Positions 14,975 through 21,892 of a DNA stretch of 64,000 nt are shown here, in pieces. The stretch's first letter is position 1, and each line of letters opens with the position of its first letter. Origin of the DNA: HGM12998 sp900756495 (lineage in GTDB: Bacteria; Bacillota; Clostridia; Oscillospirales; Oscillospiraceae); NCBI GenBank assembly GCA_958477305.1, contig CAUEFI010000004.1:114770-178769 (forward strand), read 5' to 3'. The translations under genes were made by a program, and so were the position numbers. The notes beneath the pieces were generated by a model. The model was not told the DNA's origin. It did not search any database and saw only the letters and a program-made list of their open reading frames with translations.

Positions 14975-15385
14975 ATGGAACAGACTATTATCCGCCTGGC
15001 CATTGGCCTGGTTCTTTTGGTGGCTGTCAACGTCGTGCTGGGCAGCCTGAACGCCCTTTTTGACGGGACTTTCGACCGTATCAAATGCCGGAACGGCGTC
15101 ATTAAGGGGATCATTATTGCCGCCTGTTTCGTCGCTTTCTATGTAGCGGGACGCCTGAACCCCGATATTGTGGCAATCGACATTGACGGCGAAACGGTCA
15201 ACGTGGCAACAGCCGCCAACCTGGCCATGGTGACGGCCTATGTGCTGTATGCGAAAGACGTTTTTTCCAAGCTGTCCAAGCTGGTTTTGAGCAAAACGAG
15301 CGGGACGCCGGAGCAGACCGGCGGAACCACGCCGCCCGCATTGGAGGAACCGGCGGACGCGGCGGAGGCCACCGCAGCAGAATAA
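14975..15385 (+). CDS. Phage holin (Gram-positive type)
   Basis: A 136-residue membrane protein with two or three hydrophobic segments: residues 5-25 (IRLAIGLVLLVAVNVVLG), 46-64 (IKGIIIAACFVAFYVAG) and 85-98. The C-terminus is Pro, Glu and Ala rich. Size, layout and position after the endolysin fit Bacillota phage holins, which make the pores that release the endolysin. A strong terminator follows at once, so this is the last gene of the late transcript. The exact holin family is not assigned. Confidence 0.72.
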   Translation: MEQTIIRLAIGLVLLVAVNVVLGSLNALFDGTFDRIKCRNGVIKGIIIAACFVAFYVAGRLNPDIVAIDIDGETVNVATAANLAMVTAYVLYAKDVFSKLSKLVLSKTSGTPEQTGGTTPPALEEPADAAEATAAE

Positions 15386-15390
15386 AAAAG

Positions 15391-15422
15391 GAACCCCGGC
15401 GCCGCCCTGGCGTCGGGGTTCT
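15391..15422. terminator. Terminator after the prophage late operon
   Basis: GAACCCCGGCGCC pairs with GGCGTCGGGGTTC around a short loop, with AAAAAA before and TTCTTCT after. It can also stop the minus-strand microprotein operon coming from the right. Confidence 0.75.
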
Positions 15423-15430
15423 TCTGCGGG

Positions 15431-15577
15431 TCACATACTGGCAGGCATGGCCCGCATGACTGTTTTTCTGCTGTATTCATCGGTGAGGATCAACACCATA
15501 CCGCGCCGCCCATCGGCCAGCGGGACCGTGACCACCTCCAGCGTAACAGCCGGGGCCGCTTTTTCCATTTTCCCCAT
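15431..15577 (-). CDS. Prophage microprotein 3 (about 48 residues)
   Basis: A short minus-strand gene ending at 15431. The ATG at 15577 lies eight bases after GGGAGG (15591-15586), a perfect ribosome site; another ATG at 15583 is only two bases from it and overlaps the previous gene stop. The product (MGKMEKAAPAVTLEVVTVPL, then ADGRRGMVLILTDEYSRKTV) has no membrane segment and looks like a small beta/alpha unit. No family recognised. It is the third gene of a minus-strand operon. Confidence 0.6.
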   Translation of the reverse strand: MGKMEKAAPAVTLEVVTVPLADGRRGMVLILTDEYSRKTVMRAMPASM

Positions 15578-15579
15578 TC

Positions 15580-15678
15580 TCATTTCCTCCCATTGAAAAG
15601 TTTACGAAGCAGCCGGATCCCGTAGCGAACCGGAATATAAACCGCCACGAATATGGCCACAAAAAGCAGGTATTTCAT
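15580..15678 (-). CDS. Prophage microprotein 2, small membrane peptide (32 residues)
   Basis: GGAGGG lies six bases before the ATG at 15678. The peptide has an N-terminal hydrophobic helix (MKYLLFVAIFVAVYIPV) and a basic tail (RYGIRLLRKLFNGRK), a build like small membrane toxins, immunity peptides or regulators. Its TGA overlaps an ATG of the next gene (ATGA). Function cannot be assigned. Confidence 0.6.
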   Translation of the reverse strand: MKYLLFVAIFVAVYIPVRYGIRLLRKLFNGRK

Positions 15679-15722
15679 GCGCTGCCCTCCTATTGACATT
15701 TTAGTGGGTTTCGTTTATATTG

Positions 15723-15748
15723 AGGGTGCGGGGGTTACCCCCCGCCCC
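15723..15748 (-). promoter_or_regulatory. GC-rich hairpin inside microprotein operon
   Basis: GGGTGCGGGG pairs with CCCCGCCCC across a few bases, between microproteins 1 and 2. No T-run follows on the minus strand. It could slow or process the transcript and so set the ratio of upstream to downstream products. Confidence 0.4.
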
Positions 15749-15756
15749 TCTGTCTG

Positions 15757-15891
15757 TTACCAGTTCAGCAATTTGAGGATTGCCGCTGTAATCAGACCGG
15801 AGATTGTGCCCGCCAGGATTGTGTCCGCCAAGACCTGCAACCTGTTGGGCTGCGCCGTCGGCTTATGCCGTCGGCGTTTTTTCTTGCTCAT
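15757..15891 (-). CDS. Prophage microprotein 1 (44 residues)
   Basis: First gene of the minus-strand operon, ATG at 15891 with AGGGGTGG five bases upstream. The N-terminus is extremely basic (MSKKKRRRHKPTAQPNR) and the C-terminal half is a hydrophobic or amphipathic helix (LADTILAGTISGLITAAILK). This fits a small membrane-inserted peptide with a cytosolic basic end. I do not recognise it. A consensus-like promoter lies directly upstream. Confidence 0.6.
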   Translation of the reverse strand: MSKKKRRRHKPTAQPNRLQVLADTILAGTISGLITAAILKLLNW

Positions 15892-15923
15892 TTTAACCAC
15901 CCCTTTCCTCTTGAACTGTCTAT

Positions 15924-15952
15924 ATTATAGTCTTTTTAGGGTGCATAATCAA
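15924..15952 (-). promoter_or_regulatory. Minus-strand promoter for the microprotein operon
   Basis: On the minus strand TTGATT (15952-15947) and TATAAT (15929-15924) are separated by 17 bases. A GTGCATA operator half-site at 15941-15947 lies between and over the -35, so a bound repressor would block it. Confidence 0.7.
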
Positions 15953-16017
15953 GTGGCGATATGCACGAAAAAAGGTGCTGTAATTTGTCTAAAATATGCA
16001 CTTTACAGGGTGCATAT
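15941..16017. promoter_or_regulatory. Operator region with four GTGCATA half-sites
   Basis: Half-sites GTGCATA lie at 15941-15947 and 16010-16016 on the + strand and, inverted, at 15960-15966 and 15995-16001. They make two dyads: GTGCATA-12-TATGCAC and ATATGCAC-8-GTGCATAT (15994-16017). The first covers the minus promoter and the second surrounds the -35 of the plus promoter. The small Xre protein at 16055 is the obvious candidate to bind. Confidence 0.65.
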
Positions 16018-16030
16018 AAAATGATACAAT
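16002..16030 (+). promoter_or_regulatory. Promoter of the small Xre gene
   Basis: TTTACA (16002-16007) and TACAAT (16025-16030) are 17 bases apart. The -35 box lies exactly in the spacer of the second operator dyad, so autorepression is likely. Confidence 0.65.
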
Positions 16031-16054
16031 GAAGCACAGAAAGGGGTGGATATT

Positions 16055-16255
16055 ATGGCAATCAGCTACCAGGGGGCATTTGACAAAATGCAGGAAAAGG
16101 GCGTCACGACATACCGGATCCGAAAGGAAAATATACTGTCACAAAGTACCCTGCAAAAAATGAGGGACGGGAAATATGTAACGACGGAAACAATAGAACG
16201 GCTTTGCCTGCTGCTGGATTGCACCCCAAACGATTTAATGAAAATCACGAAGTAA
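16055..16255 (+). CDS. Xre-family repressor, 66 residues
   Basis: A minimal helix-turn-helix protein of the cI/Cro-like (HTH_26) type. The fold spans nearly the whole chain: FDKMQEKGVTTYRIRKENIL, STLQKMRDGKYVTTETIERL, CLLLDCTPNDLMKITK. AGGGGTGG lies before the ATG at 16055, better placed than a GTG at 16046. It is divergent from the microprotein operon across the GTGCATA operators, so it probably represses both directions. There is no cleavage or dimerisation domain, unlike classical lambda repressors. Confidence 0.82.
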   Translation: MAISYQGAFDKMQEKGVTTYRIRKENILSQSTLQKMRDGKYVTTETIERLCLLLDCTPNDLMKITK

Positions 16256-16298
16256 AGACACCCCCGACGCACACAGCGCCGGGGGCGTTTCGGCGTTT

Positions 16299-16408
16299 GC
16301 CCTCCAGAGTGTTCAATATTTTTCGGTGCTGATTATTAACACGGGTTCGTGGAAACCTATGTGTTAATATCAAGAAAACTGCTGAACATTACCACGCGCC
16401 TGGAGGGC
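16299..16408. repeat. Nested inverted repeats before the second Xre gene
   Basis: Three concentric arm pairs share a centre near 16351: GCCCTCCAG/CTGGAGGGC (16299-16307, 16400-16408), TGTTCA/TGAACA (16310-16315, 16383-16388) and ATTAACAC/GTGTTAAT (16335-16342, 16361-16368). The outer right arm also supplies the ribosome site GGAGGG of the next gene. This may be an operator array, an RNA fold that hides the ribosome site, or a recombination site. Confidence 0.45.
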
Positions 16409-16413
16409 TGCCC

Positions 16414-16656
16414 ATGAAAGCGTATGATTTCCACGGGAAAAGAAATATATGCGGTGACCGGATCCGGGAGGCCCGCCTGCGGGCGCGGCTGTCACAGTCT
16501 GATCTCTGCCGGCGTCTGCAACTGGCTGGTGTCATTGTGGAGCGGGACGTGATAAGCAGGATCGAAAACGGCGGCAGGTTTGTGGCTGACTTTGAGGTGG
16601 TGGTGATCGCGGACGTTCTGGAGGTTTCCGTGGACTGGCTGCTGGGCAAAGAATAG
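16414..16656 (+). CDS. Xre-family transcriptional regulator, 80 residues
   Basis: A small helix-turn-helix protein: CGDRIREARLRARLSQSDLC, then VIVERDVISRIENGGRFVAD and VLEVSVDWLLGKE, the full HTH_3 pattern ending in the usual DWLLG. There is no second domain. It follows the small repressor in the same direction, separated by 158 bases with nested inverted repeats. A strong terminator follows. It could be a phage regulator or part of host control. The start is fixed by GGAGGG at 16402-16407. Confidence 0.82.
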   Translation: MKAYDFHGKRNICGDRIREARLRARLSQSDLCRRLQLAGVIVERDVISRIENGGRFVADFEVVVIADVLEVSVDWLLGKE

Positions 16657-16700
16657 GACGGCGTGGAGTGCTGTATGCACCGCGCCGTCCATATTTTTTT
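16656..16700 (+). terminator. Terminator after the second Xre gene
   Basis: GGACGGCG (16656-16663) pairs with CGCCGTCC (16683-16690), with an inner GAGTGC/GCAC stem, followed by ATATTTTTTT. Confidence 0.75.
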
Positions 16701-16718
16701 GAAAGTGAGGGCACGGGC

Positions 16719-17768
16719 ATGAAAGGATATAAGCACCTGACGGAGTTTGACCGGAACAAGATCGCCAGAATGAGAAAAGAGGGCGCCACCATGCGCGAGA
16801 TCGGCGCGGCCCTGCACGTCAGCGCCGCCACCGTCTGCCGCGAGATCAAACGCGGGACATACACCTACATGAACGCGGATTATATCGAAGTGACCGAGTA
16901 CATACCGGAGCGGTCACAAGCCCGCTACCGGGCCAACATGGCGGCCAAGGGCGGCCCCCTGAAAATTGGAAGTGATCGCCGGTACGCCGAAACCCTGGAG
17001 GCGCTGATTGCTGACGACAATTACAGCCCGGAGGCAGCCCTGCATGAGATTGAGAACCACCCGGAAAAGTACGGCAGCTTTGAAACGCGGATCTGCCGCC
17101 AAACCCTTTATGCCTATATTGACAAGGGAGTTTTTCTCCGCCTGACCAATAAGGCGCTGCCGTTCAAGGGTTCCCGGCGGAAGAAGAAAACCAAGCACGT
17201 CCAGCGGGCGAAACAGCAGCCCAAGGGTGAGAGCATAGAAAAGCGCCCGCCGGAGATCGACGGGCGCCAGGAGTTCGGCCACTGGGAAATGGATCTGGTG
17301 GTTTCCTGCAGGGGCGGGCATAAGTGCCTCCTGGTGCTGACCGAGCGCGTCACCCGCATGGAGGTGATCCGCCTGATCCGCGATAAATCCGCGGCCAGCG
17401 TCGTCCGTGCGCTGGACACCATGGAACGGAAATGGGGCACCCGCTTCCCGCAGGTATTCCAATCTATTACCATGGACAACGGAAGCGAGTTTGCGGACTA
17501 TATCGGGATCGAACGGTCCGTATATAAACGCTGCGAGAGCAAGCGCACCCGGACATATTACTGTCACCCATACTGCAGTAGTGAGCGAGGAAGCAACGAA
17601 AAACAAAACCAGATGATCCGGCGGAAGTTCCCCAAGGGGACAAACTTTGATAAGGTTACCCAAAAAGACGTGGAGGCGGTGGAAAGCTGGCTGAACAGAT
17701 ACCCCCGCCAACTGCTGGGCTGGGCCTCTGCCGGGCAGCTGTTTGAGGGCTATTTGCAGACCGTCTAA
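16719..17768 (+). CDS. IS30-family transposase
   Basis: A 349-residue DDE transposase. The N-terminal helix-turn-helix (HLTEFDRNKIARMRKEGATM, ATVCREIKRGTY) is the IS30 DNA-binding part. The catalytic core shows FGHWEMDLVV, SITMDNGSEFADY and NEKQNQMIRRKFPKG, giving the D-D-E triad. Length is normal and there is no frameshift, so it looks intact. The ATG at 16719 is preferred over one at 16668 inside the terminator. It lies at the right edge of the prophage block; no second copy or clear left inverted repeat was found. Confidence 0.88.
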   Translation: MKGYKHLTEFDRNKIARMRKEGATMREIGAALHVSAATVCREIKRGTYTYMNADYIEVTEYIPERSQARYRANMAAKGGPLKIGSDRRYAETLEALIADDNYSPEAALHEIENHPEKYGSFETRICRQTLYAYIDKGVFLRLTNKALPFKGSRRKKKTKHVQRAKQQPKGESIEKRPPEIDGRQEFGHWEMDLVVSCRGGHKCLLVLTERVTRMEVIRLIRDKSAASVVRALDTMERKWGTRFPQVFQSITMDNGSEFADYIGIERSVYKRCESKRTRTYYCHPYCSSERGSNEKQNQMIRRKFPKGTNFDKVTQKDVEAVESWLNRYPRQLLGWASAGQLFEGYLQTV

Positions 17769-17930
17769 AAATATTTTTTCGTTTTGTTACACTTTCCTAT
17801 TGACATTTGCGCTGTAAAGGCGGGCCCCTAGAGTTTGGGCTTTAGGCGGCGGCATGAGACATACAATTAAGTGCACAAATACTTGAGACTATTCAGATCA
17901 GGAGTATGAGACGCATTTTCTGCTCCTGTG
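17769..17930. other. Likely right prophage/IS boundary
   Basis: This gene-free stretch follows the transposase. TTTGTTACACTTTCCTATTGACATTTGC (17784-17811) looks like the right end of IS30-type elements in general form, but the partner end was not found on the left. The prophage attachment core cannot be defined because the left end is outside the window. Gene direction and style change completely at 17931. Confidence 0.35.
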
Positions 17931-18716
17931 CTATGGCGCTACCGTGAGTCTGGCAGCCAGACAGGCGTTGGCGATCAGGGAATTGAACTGTATCCGGGAG
18001 GACAAGCCGTTTGTGAGCCTGTCAAAGGCTGCATTTGCTGCGGGGTGGTACTCCAGTCCTGCCTCCTCGGCCTGCTTTCCCGCAGCGATTCCTTGAATGA
18101 GGAGGGAACGGTTTGGGATCCGCAGCTTCTCCGGAATGGGCTGCAGCAGAAGTCGGCGGCTTGGATCCGCCGGAAGCCGTTTTCCGTCCCATATACCGGA
18201 GAGGGGGACGTCTGCGCTCTCGAAGATATAGCCGGTACACCGGGATGTACCGACCCCCAGCACCTGCACGCCCGCGTCCATCAGCCAACAGATGGTGGCC
18301 GGTATATCCAGCATATCCTTGGGGGAGGTGGAGAGCAGGGCCACAGGGATATCGCGGAGGGCGGGGAGATCCGGACAGAGGGCCTCGCTGCGGATGTCCC
18401 CGATGCCGCCCATACCGCAGGTCACTGCCAGGGACAGTCCCATCCTCTGACAGACGGCCATGGTGCCTGAGGCCGTCAGGGCCCCAGAGATGCCGCTGGC
18501 CAGAGACAGCTCCAGCGTGTCGCAGCTTATGCGGCACAGCTGGGCCGCCCGGTCCCGGAAGGAAAGGTAGTCCTCCATGGAACCTACGATGACTTTCCCG
18601 GCGTCCACCCAGACGATATTGTCCAGCTCCTCTGGCCAGCTGTCCAACAGAGTCTTGTTGCTCAGTGAGACCAAGCCGTGGGTAAACAGAGCCGACTCCA
18701 CCAGAAAGCCAGCCAT
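17931..18716 (-). CDS. Pseudouridine-5'-phosphate glycosidase (PsuG)-like protein
   Basis: A 261-residue protein related to PsuG, which splits pseudouridine phosphate into uracil and ribose phosphate. Matches include FLVESALFTHGL (Glu7, like the catalytic Glu of VALESTIISHGM), TCGMGGIGD, IPVALLSTSPKDMLDI (Lys133, like the Schiff-base Lys of AGAKSILD) and LLLQPIPEKL. The second PsuG lysine region (KVSRRDL) reads CRISCDT, so that lysine seems replaced by Arg62. The chain is some 40 residues shorter than usual. The ATG overlaps the stop of the binding protein gene (TAATG), so it is the last gene of the ABC operon. No PsuK kinase is nearby. Substrate may differ from pseudouridine. Confidence 0.65.
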   Translation of the reverse strand: MAGFLVESALFTHGLVSLSNKTLLDSWPEELDNIVWVDAGKVIVGSMEDYLSFRDRAAQLCRISCDTLELSLASGISGALTASGTMAVCQRMGLSLAVTCGMGGIGDIRSEALCPDLPALRDIPVALLSTSPKDMLDIPATICWLMDAGVQVLGVGTSRCTGYIFESADVPLSGIWDGKRLPADPSRRLLLQPIPEKLRIPNRSLLIQGIAAGKQAEEAGLEYHPAANAAFDRLTNGLSSRIQFNSLIANACLAARLTVAP

Positions 18717-19843
18717 TACTTCCAGCCTTCCAGATCGTTCACGTTATCCACAGTGACCAGGGTCAAAGGCAGATAGACGTTGCCGTCAAAGGTCTCCCCC
18801 TCATTGAGCATAACCGCCATCTGGAGGGCGGCCTTGGTGTAGCGCTCACTGGAGTAAGACATAGAGCCAGTCATAGTGCCGGCGGCAATGGCGGCCCTGG
18901 CGTCGTCAGTGAAGTCAACGCCGTATACCAGCACGCCCTCCTTGCCCTCGGCCGCCAGGGCCTCCACTACTGCCAGCGCCATAATGTCGTTGCAGCAGAA
19001 GATGCCCTTCAGGTCGGGGTATTCAGTGAGGAGAGCCTTAGCCGCGTCATAGGCTAGGGTGGCGTCCCAGTCGCAGTTCTGTACGGCCACCAGCTCGATG
19101 CCCTCGGCGGCTTCCAGCACAGCTTTGGCACCGGCGGTGCGGCCTTCGCTCTGACCGGCACCGGCCAAGCCGGCGATGATGGCTACCTGACCGCCGTCGG
19201 GCAGGCGGGAAATCATGTCGTTTGCCACCGTCTCGCCCTGCTCTTCAAATTTGACGGTGATAGTGGCATCCAGATGTCCGCCGGCCTCCTCCAGGGCGGC
19301 TACATCTACGCCGGGGCCCAGGTTAATGACTTTTACACCGTTTTCATTACATTTGACGATACCGGGAATCAGATTGGTACCGTCGATGGGCGAGACGATG
19401 ATGACATCGTAGTCCATATCGGCCATGGTCATGAGCACGTCCAGTTGGGAGGCGGTGTCCCCCTCGGTGGTACCAGTCTGGACATCCAGGTCGATGCCAT
19501 ACTCGGCGGCTGCGGCCTCATAGTAGTCCTTCATATTGGCCCAGAAGGGATTGGTGAGGGAGATGATCACCGCGCCTACTTTAATCGCGCCAAAGTCCTC
19601 GGGCATGCCGCCGATCTGCTCGGCCATAGCCGCATCGAACGCGGTATAGAGCTGTTGGACGATAGGCGACAGGTCGGAGGTCTCACCACCCTCGGGAGCG
19701 GGGGATTCGCTGGGCAGGACTTCGGTCTGCTGAGCAGGAGCAGTGCTTTCCGGAGCATCGTTGTTTCCGGTCGTTTCAGAGCCGCAGGCGGCCAGGCTGA
19801 GCACTATGATTACCGCGAGCAATAGGGAACACAATTTTTTCAT
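18716..19843 (-). CDS. Sugar/nucleoside ABC transporter substrate-binding lipoprotein
   Basis: A 375-residue lipoprotein. The signal peptide ends in LSLAAC (Cys20), and a low-complexity Ser/Pro/Glu linker follows. From about residue 85 it is a periplasmic-binding-protein-like (type 1, RbsB) domain: IKVGAVIISLTNPFWANMKD, TMADMDYDVIIVSPIDGTNL, IFCCNDIMALAVVEALAAEG, GVDFTDDARAAIAAG. Sugar-type pentose or related ligands are usual for the family. It is the third gene of the operon after ATPase and permease. An AT-rich stretch of 68 bases separates it from the permease. Confidence 0.85.
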   Translation of the reverse strand: MKKLCSLLLAVIIVLSLAACGSETTGNNDAPESTAPAQQTEVLPSESPAPEGGETSDLSPIVQQLYTAFDAAMAEQIGGMPEDFGAIKVGAVIISLTNPFWANMKDYYEAAAAEYGIDLDVQTGTTEGDTASQLDVLMTMADMDYDVIIVSPIDGTNLIPGIVKCNENGVKVINLGPGVDVAALEEAGGHLDATITVKFEEQGETVANDMISRLPDGGQVAIIAGLAGAGQSEGRTAGAKAVLEAAEGIELVAVQNCDWDATLAYDAAKALLTEYPDLKGIFCCNDIMALAVVEALAAEGKEGVLVYGVDFTDDARAAIAAGTMTGSMSYSSERYTKAALQMAVMLNEGETFDGNVYLPLTLVTVDNVNDLEGWK

Positions 19844-19911
19844 TTCATTTCATCCTTTTAAAAAAATTATATAAAGGAAAAAGATCCTCTATATCACATC
19901 AAAACATTGGC

Positions 19912-20868
19912 TCAACCGATGCGGCGACTGCGTTCACGCAGCTCCGCTATGACTACTGCACACAGCAGCATAGCTCCGGTAATGAACTGCTGATAGTAAG
20001 ACGAGACGCTCATGATGGTCAGCCCGTTGCGGATCAGCCCCATCAGGAATACAGCGATCACCGTCCCCAGGAGATTACCGCTGCCGCCATGAAGAGTGGT
20101 ACCTCCCATAATGACAGCGCAGATGGCATCCATCTCCATGTTCAGTCCCGCATTGGCCTCAGCGGAATTGAGTCGGGCAGTGACGACGATACCTGCCAGA
20201 GCGGAGAGCACTCCCATCAGAATAAAGACGGACACCCGGTAGCGCCCAGTGGGTACACCGCTGCGTTTGAGGGCCTCTGGGTTGCCTCCCAGCGCAGTGA
20301 GATAGGTTCCCCAGCGCATCCAGTAGAAGATGGGAATAAGCAGAAGAACCACTACAAAAGACATGGTTACCCCGGATTCCATGCCCAAGATATCGCCATA
20401 GCCGAAGGACCGAAAGCTCTGTGGCAGCTTGGTGATGGGAATGCCCTGGGTGACAATGAGGGACATACCACGGTAGAGAAAGGAGGTGGCCAGCGTGATA
20501 ATCAGGGCGTTGATGCGGGTGGCGTGGATTAAAAGGCCGTTTGCCGCGCCCATGGCTCCCCCCAGCCCGAGGGCTAGGAGAATACTTATCCAGACAGGGG
20601 CGCCAGCTTTCATTGCCGCAGCGGCACAGACAGCACTGAAGGAGAGAATGGAGCCCACGGAGAGGTCAATGGCACCGGCGGAGATAATGCACATCATTCC
20701 GCAGGCCAGAATCAGCCGGTAGGAGTTGGCCTCCAGAATATTGACCACGTTTTTCAGGGAAAAAAAGGACTGGGTTTGGATGGATAAAAACACCATTACA
20801 CCCAGACATACACCGATAAGCAGCAGAGGAGCGGACTGCCGAGCACACCATTTTTTCAGAGAGCTCAT
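19912..20868 (-). CDS. Sugar-type ABC transporter permease (RbsC family)
   Basis: A 318-residue permease with eight to ten membrane segments. The start (SLFVLI-like segment reading LLLIGVCLGVMVFLSIQTQS) and the family signature around MCIISAGAIDLSVGSILSFS are clear, as is NGLLIHATRINALIITLATS. GGTTLHGGSGNLLGTVIAVF near the C-terminus is typical of RbsC/XylH. The ATG overlaps the TGA of the ATPase gene (ATGA), so translation is coupled. It should form a homodimeric channel with the ATPase at 20865-21611. Confidence 0.88.
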   Translation of the reverse strand: MSSLKKWCARQSAPLLLIGVCLGVMVFLSIQTQSFFSLKNVVNILEANSYRLILACGMMCIISAGAIDLSVGSILSFSAVCAAAAMKAGAPVWISILLALGLGGAMGAANGLLIHATRINALIITLATSFLYRGMSLIVTQGIPITKLPQSFRSFGYGDILGMESGVTMSFVVVLLLIPIFYWMRWGTYLTALGGNPEALKRSGVPTGRYRVSVFILMGVLSALAGIVVTARLNSAEANAGLNMEMDAICAVIMGGTTLHGGSGNLLGTVIAVFLMGLIRNGLTIMSVSSYYQQFITGAMLLCAVVIAELRERSRRIG

Positions 20869-21611
20869 GGTTCATCTCCCCCGCTTTCCCGGCGCAGGAT
20901 CAGGTCCTGGAGCGCGTCAATGGTGGTGTCCCGGGTAGCCGCTCCCGCGATGACACGACCGGAGCGCAGCACATAGATGTAATCGGCCAAGGCAAACACT
21001 TGGTGGAGATTGTGGCTGATGATCAGCTGAGTCATCCCCCGTTCTCGCAGCCTGGAAAGCATCTGCATGGTGCTGTGGCTTTCCTGGATGCCCATGGCAG
21101 CGGTAGGCTCGTCCAGCAGCAGCAGAGTCCCGGGGCGCCGGAGCGCCCGGGCAATAGCGATACCCTGACGCTGTCCGCCGGAGAGATTGCGCACAGGCTC
21201 CTCCAGATCGGGGATCTCCACATGGATGTCAGCCAGAAGTGACCGAGCCTCCTCCATCATGGCCCGTCGGGCGAGAAAAGGACCGTGCATCCGCTCGCTG
21301 CCGAGGAAAATGTTTTCTACACTGTTCTTAAAATTGTCCAGCGCAAGATCCTGGTAAACGGTGCGGATACCCAGCTCCATGGCCCGGGGAATAGTAAGGC
21401 TGCGGTAGTTATCCCCCCCAATGTTGATTTGGCCCCGATCGGGCTTAATGTTCCCGGATAAGATCTTGATGAGGGTGGATTTTCCGGATCCGTTATCTCC
21501 CACAATGGCGGTGATATCTCCCTGTATAACCTCCAGAGAGATATCCTGAAGCGCCAGTATATGGCCAAACCCTTTGGTAATTCCTGTTGTAGAAAGGATG
21601 CGCTCTCTCAT
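20865..21611 (-). CDS. Sugar-type ABC transporter ATPase, single domain
   Basis: A 248-residue ATPase with Walker A GDNGSGKSTLI, Q-loop TVYQDLAL, signature LSGGQRQGIAIARAL, Walker B LLLLDEPTAAMG and H-loop IISHNLHQV. Unlike RbsA it has one ATPase domain, like FrcA, so it would act as a homodimer. The ATG at 21611 is chosen; an in-frame TTG at 21623 is possible. It is the first gene of the operon. TTGGCC-17-TATAAT (21687-21659, minus strand) is a likely promoter. Confidence 0.87.
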   Translation of the reverse strand: MRERILSTTGITKGFGHILALQDISLEVIQGDITAIVGDNGSGKSTLIKILSGNIKPDRGQINIGGDNYRSLTIPRAMELGIRTVYQDLALDNFKNSVENIFLGSERMHGPFLARRAMMEEARSLLADIHVEIPDLEEPVRNLSGGQRQGIAIARALRRPGTLLLLDEPTAAMGIQESHSTMQMLSRLRERGMTQLIISHNLHQVFALADYIYVLRSGRVIAGAATRDTTIDALQDLILRRESGGDEP

Positions 21612-21658
21612 GTCCTCACTCAATCTGCATACTGCTTGAATGATATATTATAAAATCC

Positions 21659-21687
21659 ATTATAGCAGTGGCTCTATAATAGGCCAA
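21659..21687 (-). promoter_or_regulatory. Promoter of the ABC transporter operon
   Basis: On the minus strand TTGGCC (21687-21682) and TATAAT (21664-21659) are 17 bases apart, about 50 bases before the ATPase start. The rest of the 21612-21892 gap is AT-rich with no gene apart from the terminator at 21853. Confidence 0.5.
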
Positions 21688-21852
21688 ATTGTTTATCATA
21701 ATAATACGAGCTGCTGTATAAGAAAAACCTATAGGCTGATATGACACACGCGGCATCGGAAAGAGTAAAGCTCCGGAATTTTCTGCCATAAAAAAGTATA
21801 AGCGGTTTCACACATAAGATGACCCGCTATTTTAAATTAATTAGAAACAAAA

Positions 21853-21888
21853 GTATGAGGACCTACCCTTATGGGCAGGTCCTCATAC
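21853..21888 (-). terminator. Terminator after the PucR-type gene
   Basis: GTATGAGGACCT (21853-21864) pairs perfectly with AGGTCCTCATAC (21877-21888), extended by CCC/GGG. On the minus strand TTTTGTTTC follows. Confidence 0.8.
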
Positions 21889-21892
21889 GTAT

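Noticed and set aside
17784..17811. A defined right end of the IS30 element
   Set aside because: The sequence has the general look of such ends, but I found no matching inverted partner on the left, so ends are not annotated as certain.
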